From assembly GCF_015602705.1 (NCBI RefSeq), contig NZ_CP059081.1:293702-357701 (forward strand): a stretch of DNA of 64,000 nucleotides. Reading direction: 5' to 3'. The DNA comes from Acinetobacter lwoffii. Its GTDB lineage: Bacteria; Pseudomonadota; Gammaproteobacteria; Pseudomonadales; Moraxellaceae. The notes beneath the pieces were generated by a model. That model ran no database searches. It worked only from the letters and a program-made list of their open reading frames with translations, and was not told where the DNA came from. This document shows positions 55,590 through 64,000 of the stretch, one piece after another. How positions within the stretch are numbered: the stretch's first letter is position 1; each line of letters opens with the position of its first letter. The translations under genes were made by a program, and so were the position numbers.

Positions 55590-56032
55590 TCCGGTCTAAA
55601 ATAGCGCATCCAAAAAATTACAGAATTAAAAATGAGCGCTTTTGGTGCAAAAAATGCACATTAAAATTAACCCTTAGAGTGCTGTTCTGCGCTAAATCTT
55701 TGTCATCTGTATTGTTTTAATTTATGCGCTGTTTGTTGGCATGGAATTTGCTTTATTGGTGCATGAATTGAATTAATCTCCCTGTTTTAGCGCGAAAAAT
55801 GATTCGATGACACCATATGAATGTCATATTTATTCCAGATTTTTATGTTATTCATGAGCAGAATAAACTTTATTTGTTATGCATTTAGTCTAAAAAAGGA
55901 CTAGTCTGAAGAAATAAAGAAAAATAGTTTTGCTCTACCAAGACGGTCTTCGAAAGTCCATTAGACGCCAGCGCAGAGAAAAATTTAGATTGTTTAACAG
56001 CCTGTTGAGGCTTCGTGAAAGAAGGGTACGCT
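55590..56032. other. Long leader/promoter region upstream of gltB
   Basis: No gene is seen in these 443 bp. A GG-N10-GC element at 55643-55658 resembles a sigma-54 promoter. Short inverted repeats (TTAGTC/GACTAG, AAGAC/GTCTT) lie between about 55885 and 55960. The ribosome site GAAGGG lies at about 56021-56026. Confidence 0.4.
55643..55658 (+). promoter_or_regulatory. Sigma-54-like -24/-12 element upstream of gltB
   Basis: TGGTGCAAAAAATGCA has GG and GC exactly 10 nt apart and fits TGGYACR-N4-TTGCW with two mismatches. It overlaps a GTGC-N7-GCAC inverted repeat. It would leave a leader of about 365 nt. Confidence 0.25.
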
Positions 56033-62009
<5,977 letters not shown>

Positions 62010-62039
62010 CAGTTGAAAATTCACTGAAGTCATGTAAAC

Positions 62040-62062
62040 AACCCGCTACGGCGGGTTTTTTG
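62040..62062 (+). terminator. Terminator after gltD
   Basis: AACCCGC, short loop, GCGGGTT and a T-tract, about 30 nt after the gltD stop codon. Confidence 0.85.
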
Positions 62063-62192
62063 TTTTTGGATATTGTCTAACTTAAAGAGAGGCCATTAAA
62101 AAAGATTATAAAAAGTAACAAAACTTTAGAAAATACTGTTTAAAATCAAATTAATTATATAAATATTAATAAAGAATTGAGGACAAGATATC

Positions 62193-62783
62193 ATGCGTGT
62201 ATTCAAACAATCTCTTATCGCCTTGATGCTGGCCAGTACCCTCACGCTGACGGGTTGTGGCTATAACACCTTACAGGTTAAAGATGAAGCGGTGACGGCT
62301 GCATGGTCAGAAGTGCAGAACCAGTACCAACGCCGTGCCGATCTGGTGCCGAATCTGGTCAATGTCGTGAAAGGTTATGCTGCACATGAAGAACAGGTGC
62401 TCACCGAAGTGACTCAGGCACGTGCCAATGTTGCCGGTTTAAAAGTAGATCGTGACGTACTGGAAGATCCTGAATTATTCCAGCGTTATCAGGAAGCACA
62501 GGCCCAGATGACCAGCGCCTTGTCTCGTCTTTTAGCTGTCACTGAGAATTATCCGGACCTGAAAGCGAATCAACAGTTCCGTGATTTACAGGTACAGCTA
62601 GAAGGGACTGAAAACCGGATTGCTGTGGCACGTAACCGTTATATTACCACGGTTCAGGACTTCAACTCTTATGCACGTCAGTTCCCGCAAGTCATGACCG
62701 CTAAAGTGATTGGTATGGACACCAAACCGAACTTTAGCGCCGAGCAAAGTGCACAGAAAGCGCCAACGGTTTCCTTTGAATAA
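62193..62783 (+). CDS. lemA: LemA family lipoprotein
   Basis: LemA proteins are membrane-anchored helical proteins of unclear role. The 196-aa product has a lipobox LTLTGC (Cys22) in place of the usual N-terminal membrane helix, and the family signature WSEVQNQYQRRADLVPNLVNVVKGYA, followed by long helices. It is the first of a lemA-TPM-TPM gene set; such sets are common and suggest a shared envelope function. Confidence 0.92.
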   Translation: MRVFKQSLIALMLASTLTLTGCGYNTLQVKDEAVTAAWSEVQNQYQRRADLVPNLVNVVKGYAAHEEQVLTEVTQARANVAGLKVDRDVLEDPELFQRYQEAQAQMTSALSRLLAVTENYPDLKANQQFRDLQVQLEGTENRIAVARNRYITTVQDFNSYARQFPQVMTAKVIGMDTKPNFSAEQSAQKAPTVSFE

Positions 62784-62812
62784 GTAAGATCTGTAAATAA
62801 GCGAGAGATCAG

Positions 62813-63856
62813 ATGTCCGAGATGCTGCTGAAATACTGTGCTGGTTTGCTTCTCATGCTGGGCATGGGAATGACAACGCATGTGTCAGCAGAAACAGCCA
62901 CGGCTACAGATACTGAAGAAGTCATCGTAGCCCGTGAAATCTTGCAGCCTAAAAATAATAATCAAAATACTCAAACTCAAAATACAGAAACTGCAGCGTC
63001 ACAGCCACAAATTGCCAATGACATGGCGGAAGGGCAGCTTCAGCGCGACTTGCCCAGCCTGAATGAACCGGTCATTGATCAGGCAAATTTACTGAGTCCC
63101 GCTGAAAAACAGCAACTCAGTCAGCGTATTCTGAAACTTTATAATGAAGGCAAAGGGCAAATAGGTGTAGTCATTGTTCCGACCACCGGGCAGGAAGATA
63201 TTTTTGATTACTCCATGCGCGTTGCTGAAGCCTGGCAGCTGGGTTCAGCCAAACGTGATAACGGTTTGTTGATGACCATTGCCATTAATGATCGCCGTAT
63301 TCAAATTTTGACCGGTTATGGCTTGGAGGGGATTCTACCCGATATTGTAGCGGGCCGTATTATTCATGACAAAATTACGCCATTTTTTAAGCAAGGTCAG
63401 TATGCACAAGGCATTGATTCCGGACTAACCGAAATTGAACGTATTTTAAATTTAGATCCTGAAATTGCTGCACAGGCAGCGGATGAAATCAAAGAGCGCC
63501 AGGAGCAAGCTTATCAAGCTCAAAAAGCATCGCAAGCTACTTTTGGAAGCGTTATCTTTATTATTATTGCAGGTGTTATTGGCTCCATGATCTTTGGTAA
63601 ACGTCTGAGCGCAGCAATTGCAGCGGTGGCAGGTACAGCTGCCGGTCTGGTCAATGGCATGGGTTTGCTTGCAAGTTTAATGATTGGTACAGGTATTTTC
63701 TTTTTATTGATAACTTCTATAGCTCAGCTGATATTACATGCCTTTTTAGCCGGTGGCGGCCGAGGCGGCGGTAGTGGTCGAGGTGGTTTTGGCGGCGGCG
63801 GCTTCGGCGGTGGCGGTGGCGGTTTTGGTGGGGGAGGAGCATCAGGCTCATGGTAA
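62813..63856 (+). CDS. TPM-domain membrane protein (YgcG family)
   Basis: A 347-aa protein with a signal peptide (MSEMLLKYCAGLLLMLGMG..., cut after VSA) and a Gln/Asn/Thr-rich linker. A TPM domain spans about 80-210 (LNEPVIDQANLLSPAEKQQL, VVIVPTTGQEDIFDYSMRVAEAWQLG, LTGYGLEGILPD). Two or three helices (about 240-315) follow, and the tail is almost only Gly with Phe, Arg and Ser, ending ASGSW. TPM domains of plants act in photosystem II repair; the bacterial role is unknown. It overlaps the next gene by 7 nt. Confidence 0.88.
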   Translation: MSEMLLKYCAGLLLMLGMGMTTHVSAETATATDTEEVIVAREILQPKNNNQNTQTQNTETAASQPQIANDMAEGQLQRDLPSLNEPVIDQANLLSPAEKQQLSQRILKLYNEGKGQIGVVIVPTTGQEDIFDYSMRVAEAWQLGSAKRDNGLLMTIAINDRRIQILTGYGLEGILPDIVAGRIIHDKITPFFKQGQYAQGIDSGLTEIERILNLDPEIAAQAADEIKERQEQAYQAQKASQATFGSVIFIIIAGVIGSMIFGKRLSAAIAAVAGTAAGLVNGMGLLASLMIGTGIFFLLITSIAQLILHAFLAGGGRGGGSGRGGFGGGGFGGGGGGFGGGGASGSW

Positions 63857-64000
63857 CAACTACAGATACAACAGAAATTGTCACACAACCGAAGCTGGAA
63901 GAATATGCACAGCCGAGTTTTAAGCGATGGTTCAAGCATTTCTTTTATATGCCAGCAACCAAGCGGTTTTTCTCTAAGCAAGATCAGCATGTAATTGCAT
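63850..64000 (+). CDS. Second TPM-type protein (5' part, cut by window edge)
   Basis: The frame opens at ATG 63850, overlapping the previous stop codon by 7 nt, and stays open to the window end (50 codons). It starts MVTTTDTTEIVTQPKLEEYA and contains SFKRWFKHFFYMPATKRFFS. In lemA-TPM sets the third gene often codes a short cytoplasmic-facing TPM protein, so this is inferred from position; the visible part precedes any TPM domain. Confidence 0.65.
   Translation, partial: MVTTTDTTEIVTQPKLEEYAQPSFKRWFKHFFYMPATKRFFSKQDQHVIA

Noticed and set aside
55643..55658. NtrC binding site upstream of gltB
   Set aside because: The repeat is GTGC-N7-GCAC, the opposite order of the NtrC half-sites GCAC-N7-GTGC.
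63724..63990. Proline-rich minus-strand open frame
   Set aside because: It is the complement of the glycine codons in the TPM protein tail.

Overview
This 64-kb window is chromosomal DNA of a gammaproteobacterium, almost certainly an Acinetobacter. The evidence is a fatty acyl-CoA reductase closely matching A. baylyi Acr1 (same 295-aa length from a GTG start, same C-terminal LFPGEHW), a fused hisIE, a division/cell-wall (dcw) cluster that starts at rsmH and stops at mraY, and the order pilMNOPQ-aroK-aroB-SPOR gene-gltBD. Species cannot be told from the sequence alone. The content is nearly all housekeeping; the only mobile element is one IS4-family insertion.

Layout. 1-3100: 5' part of recN (minus), then ppnP, rlmB and an EamA transporter. 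3101-7532: coaE-pilD-pilC-pilB on the minus strand, the cytoplasmic and inner-membrane part of the type IV pilus machine. 7810-15068: tpiA-secG, a tRNA-Leu gene, four identical initiator tRNA genes, then rimP-nusA-infB-rbfA. 15154-21377: a six-gene Mrp-type Na+/H+ antiporter operon (minus). 21795-25511: hisIE, a UvrD-type helicase and an AAA/ABC-type ATPase in a tight minus-strand series. 25738-28198: acr1 and O-acetylhomoserine sulfhydrylase. 28507-30168: ettA. 30245-32929: a small zinc-ribbon membrane protein, tRNA-Glu, tRNA-Ala, gltX and a small secreted protein. 33322-35587: two tandem sulfate-binding proteins. 35772-42905: rsmH-ftsL-ftsI-murE-murF-mraY, followed by rlmA. 43796-45184: the insertion sequence. 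45215-55589: PBP1A, divergent from pilMNOPQ-aroK-aroB-SPOR gene. 56033-62009: gltB-gltD. 62193-64000: lemA and two TPM-domain genes, the last cut by the window end.

How the genes fit together. Two separate blocks supply most of the type IV pilus machine (motor ATPase, platform and prepilin peptidase; alignment complex and secretin). The tRNA-fMet/rimP/nusA/infB/rbfA block concentrates translation-initiation functions, and gltX lies directly upstream of a tRNA-Glu gene on the same strand. The dcw block and PBP1A make septal and lateral peptidoglycan.

The most unusual items are: an ATPase (21795-23177) that resembles the nuclease-associated ATPases of Septu/retron defence systems but has lost its signature motif, catalytic glutamate and H-loop histidine, and sits directly downstream of an intact UvrD-like helicase; an IS element that landed in the loop of a bidirectional terminator and carries a terminator-like hairpin directly in front of its own transposase start codon; and a four-copy initiator-tRNA array whose spacers contain a covarying hairpin. 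No CRISPR array, prophage, toxin-antitoxin pair or complete known defence system was seen.
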